This document shows, piece by piece, positions 1 through 7,969 of a stretch of DNA of 20,746 nucleotides. This DNA is from Firmicutes bacterium UBA4795 (GTDB taxonomy: Bacteria > Bacillota > Desulfotomaculia > Desulfotomaculales > Nap2-2B). Position 1 is the first letter of the stretch. Every line of letters begins with the position of its first letter. The notes beneath the pieces were generated by a model. The model ran no database searches. It was not told the origin of the DNA and saw only the letters and a list, made by a program, of their open reading frames with translations. Both the position numbers and the translations under genes were made by a program. The stretch covers positions 50,752 through 71,497 of the forward strand of contig DHGP01000027.1 of assembly GCA_002402825.1 (NCBI GenBank), in the 5' to 3' direction.

Positions 1-88
1 TTAAAGGGGGAGGGTTAGGGTGGGGAAGAAACGACAATAACAAAACATTCTACCGCTATTTAAATTATTAAGATTGAGGGTGGAGAAT

Positions 89-982
89 ATGCCTCAAAAA
101 ATATGCCGTATTACTAACCTTTGGAGTCAATGCAACTGGCAAATAAATGAAACAGTATCCCGGGTAATTATTGAATCTACCCAATTATTTCCTTACCAGT
201 TAGATTACCTTAATCAAAAAAAAGTTCTTTTTAATATTTTATTTGCCCGGGCTAATATGGCTCCGCAAACAATTGAAGCCAGCGATGGTTTAATAGAGAA
301 AATTGTTATCCAGCAATTACCTCACGATGTAGTCGGGGTACATATTTATTTAAATTACCCTATGCCTTGCAAAATCTCTTTTAAACCAGGGGTTCCGGCC
401 AGGACAATTCTTTCTTTTGACCGTCTTTTTATCCAGCACGTCTTTAAAAATAAAATCATTGCCCTTGACCCTGGTCACGGCGGTGATGATTATGGTGGCC
501 GTGGTCCGGTAAGTTTAATTGAAAAAGACGTGGTAATTGCCATGGCCAGAAAGTTAAAAGACTTGCTGGAGCAAAGCAAAGCTCAGGTTTTACTTACCCG
601 GGAAACTGACCAAAACATTCCTCTGACTCACCGTTTTCTACTGGCCAAAAAATTTGAGGCTAATGTTTTTATTAGCTTTCATGTTTATCACGGCGCCAAT
701 CCAAAAGTTAGCGGCCTGGCCCTAAAATATAACCCGCGGGCGGAAAATAATTTTTATTTAGCCCAATGCATTTATACCGAATTAGCGCGGAAAATTAAAA
801 GACCTTTACGCGGGATTAAAGTAGATCAGCAATTATGTTATCTGGAAAATATACCTGGTATTATTGTGGAGCCGGTAGCCATCTCCAACTGGACTGAGGA
901 AGGCTTGCTGCGTAATCCTACTTTTTACGAAAAAATTGCTTTTGGTGTTTTTAATGGTTTAAGGAAATATTTTCCACCTTAG
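89..982 (+). CDS. N-acetylmuramoyl-L-alanine amidase, CwlD/Amidase_3 type
   Basis: Zinc-dependent amidase that cleaves the lactyl-L-alanine bond of peptidoglycan; CwlD homologues act in spore cortex maturation. The catalytic half (about residues 121-297) shows the Amidase_3 motifs: LDPGHGG with His130, IEKD with Glu145 and SFH with His198 as zinc ligands, and catalytic Glu261 in IIVEP followed by ISN. Residues 1-120 are a beta-rich N-terminal region, possibly AMIN-like, that I do not recognise firmly. No signal peptide is visible, so export is unexplained. The ATG at 89 is preferred over a TTG at 74 because GGTGGAG lies just upstream of it. The stop is TAG, so TAG works as a normal stop here. 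The gene stands alone, with the toxin-antitoxin promoter about 20 nt downstream. Family assignment is firm; the exact cellular role is not. Confidence 0.9.
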   Translation: MPQKICRITNLWSQCNWQINETVSRVIIESTQLFPYQLDYLNQKKVLFNILFARANMAPQTIEASDGLIEKIVIQQLPHDVVGVHIYLNYPMPCKISFKPGVPARTILSFDRLFIQHVFKNKIIALDPGHGGDDYGGRGPVSLIEKDVVIAMARKLKDLLEQSKAQVLLTRETDQNIPLTHRFLLAKKFEANVFISFHVYHGANPKVSGLALKYNPRAENNFYLAQCIYTELARKIKRPLRGIKVDQQLCYLENIPGIIVEPVAISNWTEEGLLRNPTFYEKIAFGVFNGLRKYFPP

Positions 983-1002
983 CTTAATACAATTTAAGAG
1001 GA

Positions 1003-1031
1003 TTGAATTACGTTCAGAAAAGATGTATAAT
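1003..1031 (+). promoter_or_regulatory. Sigma-A type promoter of the toxin-antitoxin operon
   Basis: A TTGAAT -35 box (1003-1008) and a perfect TATAAT -10 box (1026-1031) are separated by exactly 17 nt, 48 nt before the antitoxin start. TTACGT occurs twice (1008-1013 and 1032-1037), and the second copy lies within the palindrome TACGTA (1033-1038). Phd/YefM antitoxins usually repress their own promoter, so these repeats are candidate operator half-sites; that part is inference. Confidence 0.7.
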
Positions 1032-1078
1032 TTACGTACCAAATGAATACAATATTTACGGAAAGGAGAAGGAGAGAG

Positions 1079-1441
1079 ATGAACACAACGATCATGAACG
1101 ATACGGAGGATCCTGTTTTGCTCAGCCCATCCCAATTAGTTTCCTCGTCTAAACTAAGCAAAAACCTGGGAGCCTACCTGGAAAAAATCAAAAAGCATCC
1201 TGTTTTTATCACCAGGGAACAAGAGGTCGAAGCGGTCCTTATCAACATTGATGATTACCGGGAATTGCTCATGGAAGAACAGAAAATAGAAGAGTTTTAC
1301 CATGCAGTTGTAGCCATTCGCCGCCTCGTCGAACACTTTAAATCCCCAAAAGCGCTGATGGACACCGACGACGTTTTAAAACGCTTCGGTTTGACCCGTG
1401 AAGAACTCGAAGGGACGCCGGATAATGCGGTGGATGGTTAA
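1079..1441 (+). CDS. Type II antitoxin, Phd/YefM family
   Basis: 120-residue antitoxin expected to bind and neutralise the toxin encoded immediately downstream and to repress the operon promoter. The N-terminal two thirds fit the Phd/YefM fold: a conserved 'LSKNLGAYLEKIKKHPVFIT' stretch followed by 'EAVLINIDDYRELL', the family's helix-strand DNA-binding and dimerisation region. The C-terminal tail (LMDTDDVLKRFGLTREELE) would wrap the toxin. The ATG at 1079 is preferred over the in-frame ATG at 1043 because AAGGAG at 1063-1068 and again at 1069-1074 sits directly upstream. The gene ends 17 nt inside the toxin gene, the usual translational coupling of such pairs. Confidence 0.88.
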   Translation: MNTTIMNDTEDPVLLSPSQLVSSSKLSKNLGAYLEKIKKHPVFITREQEVEAVLINIDDYRELLMEEQKIEEFYHAVVAIRRLVEHFKSPKALMDTDDVLKRFGLTREELEGTPDNAVDG

Positions 1442-1775
1442 ATGGTTCCCCGAAGCGGTTGACGACTTGGAAAATCTTGATAAAAGCGAGCGGAAAAAAG
1501 TGCTCAAGGCGGCATTGAAGCTCGAAACTGACCCTTTGCGCTACGGAAAACCCTTGGGCGAAAAATTGGGCCTCGATCTGATTGGACTGAGAAAAATCAA
1601 CATTCAAAGATACCGCTTGATTTACCTCACAAAAGAAGAAATTGTTTTTGTGGCCGTGGTTGCCGTTGGGAAACGGGTAGGGTTAAGGGTTTACAAGATA
1701 GCCGCGAAGAGGATTGCTGAATACAAGGAATTAACAAACAATGAGTTAAAAAAACTGGCCAAGTTGTTGAAGTGA
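1425..1775 (+). CDS. Type II toxin, RelE/ParE superfamily
   Basis: 116-residue basic protein of the RelE/ParE toxin fold: 'FPEAVDDLENLDKSERKKVL' gives the N-terminal helical hairpin, 'GLRKINIQRYRLIYL' the central strands (family pattern LR-x-G-x-YR-hhY) and 'VFVAVVAVGKRVG..VY' the last strand. Members either cleave ribosome-bound mRNA (RelE) or poison gyrase (ParE); the sequence does not decide between these. The start is ambiguous: GTG 1398, ATG 1425 or ATG 1434. I chose 1425 because GAAGGGA at 1409-1415 is well spaced from it. The gene overlaps the antitoxin 3' end by 17 nt. The C-terminal Lys-rich helix (NNELKKLAKLLK) is longer than in most RelE proteins. Confidence 0.85.
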   Translation: MRWMVKWFPEAVDDLENLDKSERKKVLKAALKLETDPLRYGKPLGEKLGLDLIGLRKINIQRYRLIYLTKEEIVFVAVVAVGKRVGLRVYKIAAKRIAEYKELTNNELKKLAKLLK

Positions 1776-1810
1776 AAAAAATGCTGCTAGATGAAAAAGG
1801 TTGCCATGGG

Positions 1811-1851
1811 GTTTTAATTCATGGGCTTTAATTCATAGGTTTTAATTTAAG
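1811..1851. repeat. Three tandem 14-bp AT-rich repeats
   Basis: The decamer TTTAATTCAT occurs at 1813-1822 and 1827-1836, with a degenerate third copy (TTTAATTTAA) at 1841-1850; the spacing is exactly 14 nt. The repeats lie between the toxin gene and the transposase remnant in an otherwise gene-free stretch (1776-1932) where I see no other feature. The period is twice seven, which may link it to the heptamer repeats further right; this is only a numerical coincidence at present. Confidence 0.6.
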
Positions 1852-1932
1852 TTGGTTTGGTTAAATTTAATACTTTTTATCATTTTAGGTTAGTTATTCT
1901 ATAAGTCTATTTAGAGGGAAGCTGTTTGGTAA

Positions 1933-2265
1933 AAGTTTTTACACAAAGGTATTGACACTACCGAGGTGAGATTGGTGGAAGATCCCAAAGCGTTAGAAGA
2001 GTTATTCTTGAAGAGGGAAAAACGTAAGGTGAACCATGACGCTACCATCTCGGTAAACTAAAGGCTTTACGAGGTTCCTCCCCAGTTCATTGGCCAAAAG
2101 ATAGAAATTCGCTTTGATCCAGAGGATTTAAGCCAGGTGTTTGTTTTTTCTGATGGCATAAAAGTGGCCGTAGCCAAACCGGTTAATTTAGCGGACAATG
2201 CCCGCGTGAAAAAAGAAAAATCTTTGTCTTTGGCCAGCATGTTGGGAGAGGGAGATCGTGTATAA
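1933..2265 (+). pseudogene. C-terminal remnant of a Mu/Tn7-like DDE transposase
   Basis: The frame from 1933 to the stop at 2263-2265 reads through an in-frame TAA at 2059-2061. It encodes a Mu-transposase C-terminal type beta-barrel tail: 'EELFLKREKRKVNHDATISV' followed after the stop by 'LYEVPPQFIGQKIEIRFDPE' and a basic tail 'NARVKKEKSLSLASMLGEGD'. The DDE catalytic core and DNA-binding domains are absent; a stop at 1930-1932 closes the frame upstream. The stop sits where family members usually have a Gly before LYEVP. The coding end overlaps the ATPase start by 8 nt, as in intact transposase-ATPase pairs. This is a truncated and mutated relic. Confidence 0.75.
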
Positions 2266-2803
2266 AGCCTTTTACTCTTTGTATAAAGATCTTTTCACCA
2301 AAGAAATTAAACCAGAAGATTATTTTGCTTTCAAGAGCTGGAATGAGGCGACGGCCAGGCTGCTGACTAACACAAGGGGAATTGGCATGCTGGTGGGTGA
2401 GCCGGGTTCGGGTAAAACATTTGCCCTGCGTAACCTGGCTTCAAGTCTTAACCCGGCCTTGTATAAAGTGGTTTACCTACCTCTGTCAACAGGTACAGTG
2501 ATGGACTTTTATCGTGGCCTGGCAAGGAGCTTGAGTGAGGAGCCGGGGTTTAGAAAGATTGACCTTTTTGAGCAGATCCAGCAGGGGGTGCTAAAGCTTT
2601 TCCAGGACAAAAGAATAACCCCCGTTTTTATCCTGGATGAAATGCATTTAGCCTCCCCGAAATTCCTGCTGGACCTAAGCCTTTTATTTAATTTCTCTAT
2701 GGATTCATTGAATCCTTTTGTTTTAATTTTAGCCGGACTACTTTTTCTGATGAACCACTTGAACCTAAACCAGACACAGTCTTTGGCACATAAGTCTTCA
2801 TAA
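2258..2803 (+). pseudogene. Truncated transposon AAA ATPase (ExeA/TnsC/IstB-like)
   Basis: 181-residue fragment of the AAA+ ATPase that partners the DDE transposase in Mu/Tn7-like elements. Walker A is GEPGSGKT (about residue 47) and Walker B is VFILDEMH (about residue 127). The family continues with an 'LILAGLPxLxxxLxLNxxxxL' segment, sensor motifs and a C-terminal domain to about 260-280 residues; here the sequence reaches 'LILAGLLFLMNHLNLNQTQS' and stops soon after. The GTG start at 2258 has GGGAGAGGGAG upstream and overlaps the transposase stop. The 3' loss and the damaged transposase make the element inactive. Confidence 0.75.
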
Positions 2804-2941
2804 CTCAATTACAATAATTATAAAGAGAATTATAAAGAGCACAGTTTTTGGGTCAATAGGAACTTCAATTTCGTCCAAGTTCCCCTCTTTTGCATTAACC
2901 AGCTGTTTAGCCCCCTGTCTACTGGGCAACGCAGCGGCTGT
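2798..2941 (-). other. Possible small membrane ORF or fragment, unrecognised
   Basis: A 47-codon open frame on the minus strand reads as an acidic stretch 'EGNLDEIEVPIDPKT' followed by a hydrophobic C-terminal helix 'VLFIILFIIIVIEL'. It has the look of a small single-span membrane protein, but there is no ATG; only TTG codons are available, and none has a well-spaced ribosome binding site. It overlaps the ATPase remnant tail by 6 nt, on the opposite strand. It could be the end of a broken gene or chance. The tandem DNA repeat at 2816-2839 encodes part of the hydrophobic helix. Confidence 0.2.
2816..2839. repeat. Perfect 12-bp tandem duplication
   Basis: AATTATAAAGAG occurs twice head to tail (2816-2827, 2828-2839), just after the ATPase remnant and at the left edge of the GC-rich block. 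It may be a simple slippage product. Confidence 0.7.
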
Positions 2942-2976
2942 TCATGCAGGGTTACAAAAACCTCCGGGTCAAGTCA

Positions 2977-4365
2977 TCAATCGCCTGCGAAAATGCCGCT
3001 TGTAATACCCACCTTCCATTCTTTATCGTCCCACTTCACCTTTGCTCCCAACACCCCGGCCACAAGCCTGACCGGTAGCAAAAGCCTGCCGTTGGTTATA
3101 CGAAGCGGTACCTCGGAGGCCCGGCCGCCAGGGGTATAAGCCGCGGCCAGAGCGGAAAGGTCGCGGCGCTCGCCGTTCAGGTAGGCCACGTAGCGGTAGC
3201 GGAGCGCTTTTTGACCGCTCTCCGGGTCATACTCAACAATGGCCACGGGATCAACGGGGAGCCGCAAGGTAAGCTCGTCTTTTACCACCACTACCTCGTG
3301 GTTGGCCGAGTCCCACCTGACCTGAGCGTTCAAGGCCTCCCAGACCGCCTTTGTCGGGACAAAACACGCGCCGCCGGAGAGCACAGGCGGCACATCCAGT
3401 TCCAGGGGGCGGCCGTTCACCTCTACCCAAACCTCGTGCGGGTCCACCCAGACGTCTGCCCGGAAGGAAAGAGGACCTTCGTAGCGGAAGGCCTGGAGCT
3501 GTTGCTCTCCAGTCACTATCTTGGCCACCTCCGACGTCACCGCTGTGAGTTCCGCGGCGTTAAGGGTGACCCTATTCGAGTCCCGCCAGGGTATCGCCGC
3601 CACCCTCTGGTCAAGGTGGTAGTCAAGCCGGTCTAGAATCCGCCCGTCCCCACAGCAGACCAGGTCCACCCGCCCGGTTCCGCTGTAAAGCACGGTCACC
3701 TTAAGCGGGTAGTAAAGGGCCGGCGTTTTGAACCAGTAAGCGAGCGGCGGCACGGATTGCACCTCTTTTCCGAAGCGAACCAGGTCGAAGACGAAATAAC
3801 TAAAGCCGCGCCGGCAATAGTCGGACACCACCGTTTCTTCCTGGGCTGTCAGCTGCCGCACGGGGAGGCTGTTCTTGCGGAAATATGCCCTCACCCACGC
3901 GACGAAGGCCGCCGGGTCTTTCACCCGCACCACGGTCACGTCGTGCATACCGAGGCGTTTATGCAGGAGCAGCTCCACGGACTCGCCGCCGCCCGCCGCT
4001 TTGCCGGGTTCCGCCTGGAGGAGCTGGGGGTAGGCGACGTGATGGGTGTTTAAAACCTCCTGCAGCCGGTCGAGAGCCCCGTCCGGCGCCAGCATCATCA
4101 CCGGTTCCGCCGGGAAGGGCGTGAACTCAAGTACCGCGGTCTCCCGCGCGGCTTGAACATCTGTGGCGAGCACCAGCAGTTCTTCTGTGCCGTTAAAGAC
4201 GATAAAGGCCTTCTGTCCCGGCTCGCTGAGCGCAACCGGTTCGGTGTAGATAACCCCCCTGTCGGCCCGGGCCGTGACAGGAAACGCCAGCAGCAGGAGA
4301 AAAACGGCAGCAAGAAAAAGCATAGCGGGGCCTGCCTTTGGCGGTAGTTTCATGAATAGGCTCAT
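2977..4365 (-). CDS. Exported stalk protein, DUF2330-like with C-terminal copper amine oxidase N-type domain
   Basis: 462-residue secreted protein of unknown role. Residues 1-34 form a signal peptide with a strong hydrophobic core and end in ARA. The region beginning 'DRGVIYTEPVALSEPGQKAF' and 'IVFNGTEELLVLATDV' resembles DUF2330 proteins; this match is from memory and moderate. The C-terminal third carries a stalk domain of the kind named after the N-terminus of copper amine oxidases: 'VEVNGRPLELDVPP', then 'RLLLPVRLVAGVLGAKVKWD', with a roughly 50-residue insertion between its halves. There is no amine oxidase catalytic domain, so this is not an enzyme of that family. The ATG at 4365 is chosen over an upstream GTG at 4377 because AGGAGG directly abuts the GTG and is 11 nt before the ATG. 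It lies 16 nt downstream of the lipoprotein gene, so they are probably co-transcribed. Confidence 0.75.
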   Translation of the reverse strand: MSLFMKLPPKAGPAMLFLAAVFLLLLAFPVTARADRGVIYTEPVALSEPGQKAFIVFNGTEELLVLATDVQAARETAVLEFTPFPAEPVMMLAPDGALDRLQEVLNTHHVAYPQLLQAEPGKAAGGGESVELLLHKRLGMHDVTVVRVKDPAAFVAWVRAYFRKNSLPVRQLTAQEETVVSDYCRRGFSYFVFDLVRFGKEVQSVPPLAYWFKTPALYYPLKVTVLYSGTGRVDLVCCGDGRILDRLDYHLDQRVAAIPWRDSNRVTLNAAELTAVTSEVAKIVTGEQQLQAFRYEGPLSFRADVWVDPHEVWVEVNGRPLELDVPPVLSGGACFVPTKAVWEALNAQVRWDSANHEVVVVKDELTLRLPVDPVAIVEYDPESGQKALRYRYVAYLNGERRDLSALAAAYTPGGRASEVPLRITNGRLLLPVRLVAGVLGAKVKWDDKEWKVGITSGIFAGD

Positions 4366-4381
4366 AAGAAGAGCCACCTCC

Positions 4382-5230
4382 TCACTTCACCGTCACCACG
4401 TAGGGCGGGACTGCCCAGTAAAGGGGCGGCTCCGTGCCCAGCCCCAGGTAGATCCGGTACTTCCCGGGCGGCGTCTCCGGGTCGATTTCCGCTGTCTGGT
4501 CGAAGTGGCCCATCTGGTTCTTTTGTCTGCCGGGGCCGTACCAATAGGTGGAAAAGGCCACTTCATAGCTATAAGGGTACTTTTCCGTACTAGGCTCCGG
4601 AAGGAGGGCTACGTTCACCTCCTCCACAAAGGCGAGCGCCATGGGCAAATGGAGATCAAATGCGAGCTTATGCCCCTTACCACGCTCCGCAACCGCGGGT
4701 ACCTCACTGACCACGTTCTGGAAGAGATTGCGGTTGCCTGCCAAATAATCGGCCAGCTCTGTGGAAATGGGCATCCCGCGGGCGAGCCGCCAGTTCCCGT
4801 TGCGCTTGATCAGGTAGAAGGCGAACCGCCAGTCTCCCTCCTCCCCAATGCCCCAGCGGTGCGCCTCTTTGCTGGGCGCGATGTGCGCCCGCGCGAGGCT
4901 GCAAGCCTTGTTGCCCTGATCGCTCACAGAAAGAGTTGGCCCCGCAGCTACGCCGGTCAGACGTACCACGTCTGGCGGGACCATCGCGCTGAAGGTTTCC
5001 TCCAACGCACTGATAGCCGGCCAGACTACCGCCTTCGGGTGCTCCAGATACCCTGCCGCCCTTTTGTAGTCGCTGCGCCCAATGGCGTTGAGGTAGGCGG
5101 TTACCACCTGTTCGGGGCTGTTGGCTGCGGGTTTGGGTGCTCCACCGCCCGATGCTCCTCTCGGGCCGCTGCGCCCGCAGCCGGCAATCACGAAGAGCAA
5201 GGACATAAAGACGAACAACAACTTGCGCAT
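4382..5230 (-). CDS. Putative lipoprotein, unknown function
   Basis: 282-residue protein with a type II signal peptide: a basic start MRKLLFVFM, a hydrophobic core and lipobox VIAGC, giving Cys18 as the predicted lipidation site. A Gly/Ala/Pro-rich linker (about residues 19-38) precedes 'SPEQVVTAYLNAIGRSDYKR', which resembles the start of DUF4878/NTF2-like lipoproteins. The C-terminal part is beta-rich and ends in an Ig-like segment (TPPGKYRIYLGLGTEPP). AGGGAGGG lies 6 nt before the ATG. It sits between stalk-protein genes on the same strand and is presumably displayed on the outer face of the membrane near them. No enzymatic motif is visible. Confidence 0.75.
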   Translation of the reverse strand: MRKLLFVFMSLLFVIAGCGRSGPRGASGGGAPKPAANSPEQVVTAYLNAIGRSDYKRAAGYLEHPKAVVWPAISALEETFSAMVPPDVVRLTGVAAGPTLSVSDQGNKACSLARAHIAPSKEAHRWGIGEEGDWRFAFYLIKRNGNWRLARGMPISTELADYLAGNRNLFQNVVSEVPAVAERGKGHKLAFDLHLPMALAFVEEVNVALLPEPSTEKYPYSYEVAFSTYWYGPGRQKNQMGHFDQTAEIDPETPPGKYRIYLGLGTEPPLYWAVPPYVVTVK

Positions 5231-5299
5231 AATTGACCCTCCCTATTTTCAGCCTTCGCCCCCGGCCCCCTGCTGACGCAATTTTTGCTGGCGGCGGGG

Positions 5300-5830
5300 T
5301 TATTCGCATTCCCCGTCGCCCTTACTGCGAATGATCACCGTCATTTCAAACGGTTCCCACCGCACCTGGCAGCCAAAGCCTTCCGCCGCCCACCGCGCCG
5401 GCAGGCAGACGCGATCGTTTGTAATCTCCGGTGCTAGATCCATGACCACGAGTTCGGGAGCGGCCGGGCCCACCCATTTCTCCATCACCGGATTGCCTAC
5501 GGTAAAAGAGACCACGGCCTCGCCCTTTTTCAAGGTAACCGTCTGGTTTTTCTCCTCCCAGATGACATCTTCATCATGTACATCCAGCGCCTGCGCCAGG
5601 AAGCGCACCGGAATCAGAACGCGGCTGCTCCGCAGGTAGGGCGCCACGTCCATCCGTACCAGCATCACCGGGCCGTCCTGGTAGCCTACGGCGTACGCCG
5701 TGCTTCCTACCCGGAACCGGACCTCGGGCACCATGGCGCTTCCCCGGTTCACGCCCGGGAAAAATAGGGCGCAGGCCACAGCAAGAACCAGAGCCAAAGC
5801 AATTTCTCTTTTCGTCACGCGGTGCTTCAC
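5300..5830 (-). CDS. Small exported protein made of one stalk (copper amine oxidase N-type) domain
   Basis: 176-residue protein with an N-terminal signal peptide (about residues 1-32) followed almost only by one two-part stalk domain. Part one contains 'MDVAPYLRSSRVLIPVRFLA' and 'ALDVHDEDVIWEEKNQTVTL'; part two contains 'MDLAPEITNDRVCLPARWAA' and a final 'VRWEPFEMTVII'. It is a close paralogue of the stalk modules in the genes at 5854-6978 and 7970-10273. The domain is usually a cell-surface anchor or structural module. The start is a GTG at 5830; GGGAG is close to it (2 nt), though AAAGGGGG lies further upstream, so the start is uncertain. The gap to the upstream gene is 23 nt. Confidence 0.75.
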   Translation of the reverse strand: MKHRVTKREIALALVLAVACALFFPGVNRGSAMVPEVRFRVGSTAYAVGYQDGPVMLVRMDVAPYLRSSRVLIPVRFLAQALDVHDEDVIWEEKNQTVTLKKGEAVVSFTVGNPVMEKWVGPAAPELVVMDLAPEITNDRVCLPARWAAEGFGCQVRWEPFEMTVIIRSKGDGECE

Positions 5831-5853
5831 TTCTCCCTGCCCCCTTTATTTTT

Positions 5854-6978
5854 TTAGGGTCCAGTGCTGCCTCCTGCCACGCGCCAGAGGCCGTACGGAC
5901 CATCACGCAGAACATAATAAAAGTAAGAATGCGTACCCGCTGGGAGCACCGGGCCGTCATAGGGCTGGTAAAAGGTTATCAGAAACAGCTTATGGTAACG
6001 CGGGTCGCGGAGGTCATCCGACAGAAGCGTGCGCTCCTCAATCTCACGGAGCGAGCACCCTTTGAAGTCCTGCACAAAACGGGCGCGCACGGCCTCCTCC
6101 GGGGTAGTGTAGCCGGGCTGGTTCAGAAACCCCTCCGGGTAAACCTTTAAAAGCCAGTCCTTGGCGGTAAAGGTGAGTCCTTCCACCGTGACCTCGGCCG
6201 GGTAAACTCCGGCCTGGCCAGGGGGAAAAAATCCCGCCACCCATTCCCCGAGGCCGCCCGGGGAAAGGGTTATTTTATCCGTCTGCCGCCAGTATACGTT
6301 CGGTTCACCCGTGCCGCCGACGCCTTTTAGCCTCACCACCGGCCGCGACGCAGGACCACTGGTGTGCACCAGAATACTCAAACCCTTGTCCGGCTCTACC
6401 GGGTTGGGGGCGAAGACCAACTCTTCCGCCCAGGCAATCTCACCGGGGACCAGGGTCACCTGCTGAGTAGCCGGCTCCCACGCTGCGATGTAACCCAGGC
6501 CGGCCACAACGTAGCGGGCCGGCAGCAAAACGCGGTCGAATCTCATCTCCGGGGCGACATCCATCACCACCGAAACGGGAGACCCTCCGCCCACCTGCCG
6601 CTCCATCAGGAGGTTGCCGGGCTTGAGGCGCAGGGTTACGTCTTCCTTGCGCAGGGTTACCGTCTCCGCGGCGCCGTTCCAGCGAACGTCTTCCTCCGGC
6701 ACGCCCAGGGCATAGGCCAGGTAACGTACCGGGACGTAGGTGTGCCCCTCGCTGATGTAAGGGGCTACATCCATGGGGTATTGTTGGCCGTTAGCCTCAT
6801 AGCTCATCCGGCCGATCCAGAAGCGGGCCGGACCCTCTGCCGCATATGCCCGGGAACCCCCAAATACAAGCGCCGTGAGGGCCACGACGGCCGCTGCAAT
6901 AAACCAGAGGACCACAATACCCCTGCGCTTGATCGCGGCAACCCGCCTCTTATCTGGCATAATCTTTAACTTCATCAT
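5854..6978 (-). CDS. Exported stalk-domain protein with Ig-like middle and unknown C-terminal domain
   Basis: 374-residue protein. A basic N-terminus (MMKLKIMPDKRRVAAIKRR) and a hydrophobic segment to about residue 46 form a signal peptide or anchor. Then comes a two-part stalk domain ('MDVAPYISEGHTYVPVRYLA' and 'MDVAPEMRFDRVLLPARYVV'). Next is a roughly 95-residue beta-rich segment beginning 'VFAPNPVEPDKGLSILVHTS', which looks Ig-like, and a C-terminal domain with 'TPEEAVRARFVQDFKGCSLR' and many aromatic residues. I do not recognise the last domain. The ATG at 6978 is chosen over an upstream TTG at 7023 because AGGTGAGGTGG precedes it directly. It lies 90 nt downstream of the AIM24 gene and 23 nt before the small stalk gene. 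Confidence 0.75.
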   Translation of the reverse strand: MMKLKIMPDKRRVAAIKRRGIVVLWFIAAAVVALTALVFGGSRAYAAEGPARFWIGRMSYEANGQQYPMDVAPYISEGHTYVPVRYLAYALGVPEEDVRWNGAAETVTLRKEDVTLRLKPGNLLMERQVGGGSPVSVVMDVAPEMRFDRVLLPARYVVAGLGYIAAWEPATQQVTLVPGEIAWAEELVFAPNPVEPDKGLSILVHTSGPASRPVVRLKGVGGTGEPNVYWRQTDKITLSPGGLGEWVAGFFPPGQAGVYPAEVTVEGLTFTAKDWLLKVYPEGFLNQPGYTTPEEAVRARFVQDFKGCSLREIEERTLLSDDLRDPRYHKLFLITFYQPYDGPVLPAGTHSYFYYVLRDGPYGLWRVAGGSTGP

Positions 6979-7068
6979 CGACCACCTCACCTTTCGTATG
7001 TCACCAGAGGGTGACCGGAGCAATTCACCACCTGCTCCGGTGCCGCTCCGGCAATCGCCCCCCGGTAC

Positions 7069-7842
7069 CTAAAAGTTTTTGTCTCCGCCCAAAATTCCTC
7101 CCAGGATGCCTCCGCCCAGCCTGGCAGCTCCCCGCCGCTCGTCTCTTTGCTGGAAGCGGGCCGCCGCCATGATCCGGTCGGCCAGGCGGGAAAAGGGCAG
7201 GCTCTGGAGGTAGACGATGCCCGGTCCGGTGAGGCGGGCAAAAAAGATTCCTTCGCCGCCAAAGAGCGCATTCTTAAAACCCCCGACGAACTGAATGTTG
7301 TAGTCTACGGAGGGAACAAAGGCAACCAGGCAACCCGTGTCTACCTGCAGACACTCTCCGGGAGCCAGTTCTTTCTTAATGATTGTGCCGCCGGCATGCA
7401 CGAAGGCCAGCCCGTCGCCCGTGAGTCGCTGCAAGATAAAACCCTCGCCGCCAAAAAGCCCTGCACCAAGCCGCCGGGTGAAGGCAATATCGATGTCAAT
7501 TCCCCGGGCGGCACACAAGAAAGCATCCTTCTGGCACAGAAACTCTCCCCCAAGACTGGCCAAATCCAAGGGCACGACCTTCCCCGGAAACGGGGCACCA
7601 AAAGCGACTCGCCTTCTGCCCTGGCCGGTGTTCAGAAAAGTGGTGATGAAAAAGCTCTCCCCGGTTAGCATCCGTTTGAAGCCCTTGAAGATGCCGCCCT
7701 CGACCGAGGTCTGCATTTCGATACCGTCCTCCATAAATAACATGGCGCCCGCTTCGGCGCGGACCCCTTCGCTGGTGTCCAGTTCTATTTCCACAATCTG
7801 CATTTCATCTCCATAAATCTTGTAATCGATTACGTCGGCCAT
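7069..7842 (-). CDS. AIM24/TIGR00266 family protein
   Basis: 257-residue protein of the AIM24 family (TRAP-like beta-barrel). Typical pieces are an N-terminal 'YKIYGDEMQIVEIELD' and 'VRAEAGAMLFMEDGIEMQT', a central 'GESFFITTFLN', and repeats of the form 'GAGLFGGEGFILQRLTGDG' and 'NALFGGEGIFFARLTGPG'. The C-terminus is Gly-rich (GGGILGGILGG). No signal peptide is visible, so unlike its neighbours it is likely cytoplasmic. The biochemical role of bacterial members is not settled. The ATG at 7842 has GGGGAGG with an 8-nt spacer; the open frame reaches 7926 but upstream starts lack such a site. Its presence inside a run of exported stalk proteins on the same strand is unusual. Confidence 0.88.
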   Translation of the reverse strand: MADVIDYKIYGDEMQIVEIELDTSEGVRAEAGAMLFMEDGIEMQTSVEGGIFKGFKRMLTGESFFITTFLNTGQGRRRVAFGAPFPGKVVPLDLASLGGEFLCQKDAFLCAARGIDIDIAFTRRLGAGLFGGEGFILQRLTGDGLAFVHAGGTIIKKELAPGECLQVDTGCLVAFVPSVDYNIQFVGGFKNALFGGEGIFFARLTGPGIVYLQSLPFSRLADRIMAAARFQQRDERRGAARLGGGILGGILGGDKNF

Positions 7843-7969
7843 TTCGCTTTCCTCCCCTTCACAAATTTTTCGCAAGTTTCTTCCGTGGAACCTGAACGAA
7901 CCGGGCGGGGGTGCCGGTCGGACCATTCCCAGGATTGTATTTTTGGCTGGTTAAAACACGAACTACAAA

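Noticed and set aside
3211..5236. Long plus-strand open frames opposite the stalk and lipoprotein genes (for example 4274-5236, 320 codons).
   Set aside because: They are antisense to genes with signal peptides, ribosome binding sites and recognisable domains; the GC-rich composition keeps the opposite strand open by chance.
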